Shown: positions 13,375 through 14,153 of the stretch, one piece after another
Layout of the letters: each line of letters opens with the position of its first letter
Numbering within the stretch: position 1 is the first letter of the stretch
From: an uncultured Clostridia bacterium
GTDB taxonomy: Bacteria > Bacillota > Clostridia > Christensenellales > Pumilibacteraceae
Assembly: GCA_934277845.1 (NCBI GenBank)
Contig: CAKQVV010000032.1
Location: 1 to 14,153 of the forward strand
Reading direction: 5' to 3'
DNA: 14,153 nt
Translations under genes and position numbers: made by a program
The notes under the pieces: model-generated
What the model was told of the DNA's origin: nothing
The model's database searches: none
The model's input: the letters and a program-made list of their open reading frames with translations, nothing else

Positions 13375-13905
13375 ATGAAAATCGAATTTCTTTGCAAGAA
13401 CTACAACGCGAGCGAAAAACTGAAAGACATCATCACCCGGAAGGTTGATAAACTTGACAAGTTTTTTGAAGATGACACGAAAGCGAAAATCGTGCTGAAA
13501 AAATCCAAGGACGTCGAAACGCTGGAAATCACGATCTCGGTCAGCGGCGGCATAGTCCGTGCGGAAGTCGCCGGCGGCAATATGTACGAGAATATCGACC
13601 TTGCGATTCCTAAACTCGAAAAGCAGATTATTCGTCATCACGACAAGATGAAATCCAAGAAGTTCAAAGTCAAGGATCTCGACTTTACGATGCCCATCGT
13701 GGAAGAAGAAGCGAAAGCGCCCGAGAAAAAGGTCGTTCGCAGCAAATCTTACAACCTCGTACCCATGACGGTGGAAGACGCGATCGAGGAACTGGAACTC
13801 GTCGGACACGATTTCTACGTTTTTGCAAATAAGTCCACCGGCAACGTAAACGTGTTGTACTCACGTAATGACGGCGACTACGGTCTTATAGAAGCAGTTC
13901 AGTAA
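13375..13905 (+). CDS. hpf: Long-form ribosome hibernation promoting factor
   Basis: A 176-residue protein of long-HPF type. The N-terminal domain (about 1-100, starting MKIEFLCKNYNASEKLKD) is the YfiA/HPF ribosome-binding fold that occupies the decoding and tRNA sites of the 30S subunit. A charged linker (about 101-122) leads to the C-terminal dimerisation domain (VRSKSYNLVPMTVEDAIEEL ... HDFYVFANKSTGNVNVLYSRNDGDYGLIE), which pairs two 70S ribosomes into inactive 100S particles. The ATG at 13375 is preceded by AAGGGGG. It is monocistronic from its own strong promoter, next to the clpC operon, consistent with stress or stationary-phase roles. The canonical C-terminal motif is complete. Confidence 0.95.
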   Translation: MKIEFLCKNYNASEKLKDIITRKVDKLDKFFEDDTKAKIVLKKSKDVETLEITISVSGGIVRAEVAGGNMYENIDLAIPKLEKQIIRHHDKMKSKKFKVKDLDFTMPIVEEEAKAPEKKVVRSKSYNLVPMTVEDAIEELELVGHDFYVFANKSTGNVNVLYSRNDGDYGLIEAVQ

Positions 13906-13928
13906 CAATAGTTAAAAAATCGGCAAAC

Positions 13929-13960
13929 GGGGGCTTGCGACGGAATCGTCGCTTGCCCTC
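13929..13960 (+). promoter_or_regulatory. Strong hairpin between hpf and the next gene
   Basis: GCGACG (13937-13942) and CGTCGC (13947-13952) pair around a GAAT loop. After a TT/TT internal loop, GGGGGC (13929-13934) pairs with GCCCTC (13955-13960) with one G-U. There is no direct T-run, so it is not a standard terminator; it could end hpf inefficiently or act as a leader element for the downstream gene. Confidence 0.5.
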
Positions 13961-14008
13961 GCGCCGTGTAAAAAAGTAATTACATTCAGAAGGAGAACAG
14001 TAAGTATT

Positions 14009-14153
14009 ATGAATCTGAGATTCGACTACAACAACATGATGACCGACTCAGTCGGTGAGAAAGGCATTTGCCCCTGCGCGTTTGAAAAGAACGCGGCAGC
14101 CATTGCCAAAGCCCACAAGTCCGTTATGGACAATCGCGGCAAAGGCTGGCAGG
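14009..14153 (+). CDS. pgi: Probable glucose-6-phosphate isomerase, N-terminus (partial)
   Basis: The frame opens with ATG at 14009 and runs off the window after 48 codons. The start MNLRFDYNNMMTDSVGEKGI, followed by an AHKSVMDNRGKGW-type helix, resembles the N-terminus of clostridial glucose-6-phosphate isomerases (M-N-L-x-F-D-Y-x-x-M), which interconvert glucose 6-phosphate and fructose 6-phosphate in glycolysis. No catalytic motif is included, so the call rests on this N-terminal pattern alone. AAGGAG at 13990-13995 is the ribosome site, 13 bases upstream, slightly long. A strong hairpin lies 48 bases upstream. Confidence 0.7.
   Translation, partial: MNLRFDYNNMMTDSVGEKGICPCAFEKNAAAIAKAHKSVMDNRGKGWQ

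Overview
The window looks like chromosomal backbone DNA from a low-to-mid GC Bacillota, most likely a member of Clostridia. The evidence is the maf-mreB-minD-spoIVFB-rng gene order, the arginine-kinase set mcsA-mcsB-clpC, long-form HPF, and strong Shine-Dalgarno sites in front of most genes. Placement below class is not possible from this sequence. There is no rRNA, tRNA, CRISPR array or transposase.

Layout. Bases 1-5774 (+ strand) carry the end of a Ppx/GppA-type phosphatase, Maf, an MreB-like actin interrupted by an in-frame TAG, MinD, a divergent MinE, an M50 SpoIVFB-like intramembrane protease and RNase G. This is a shortened form of the mre/min/spoIVF/rng block known from other Firmicutes. 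mreC, mreD, minC and spoIVFA are not present between the flanking genes, and rplU-rpmA do not follow RNase G. Bases 5775-6195 have no supported gene but hold two intrinsic terminators and a possible folded element. Bases 6196-8129 (- strand) are groES-groEL, preceded by a degenerate CIRCE-like operator embedded in direct repeats. From 8507 onward the + strand carries a dCMP deaminase, the protein quality-control operon mcsA-mcsB-clpC (no ctsR), long HPF, and the start of what is probably glucose-6-phosphate isomerase.

How the genes fit together. Two themes dominate: cell shape/division/sporulation (MreB-like, MinD, MinE, SpoIVFB-like) and stress proteostasis (GroESL, McsA/McsB marking proteins with phosphoarginine for ClpC, HPF hibernating ribosomes). 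Every gene can be assigned to a known family. I found no convincing undescribed multi-gene system.

The most notable points are: (i) the MreB-like gene, which has an in-frame stop and substitutions in the usual ATP-site residues; (ii) the mcsA promoter, whose predicted start site falls on the ATG with no Shine-Dalgarno, implying a leaderless mRNA; (iii) the eroded CIRCE with repeats upstream of groES; and (iv) a possible three-way-junction RNA or repeat between RNase G and groEL.
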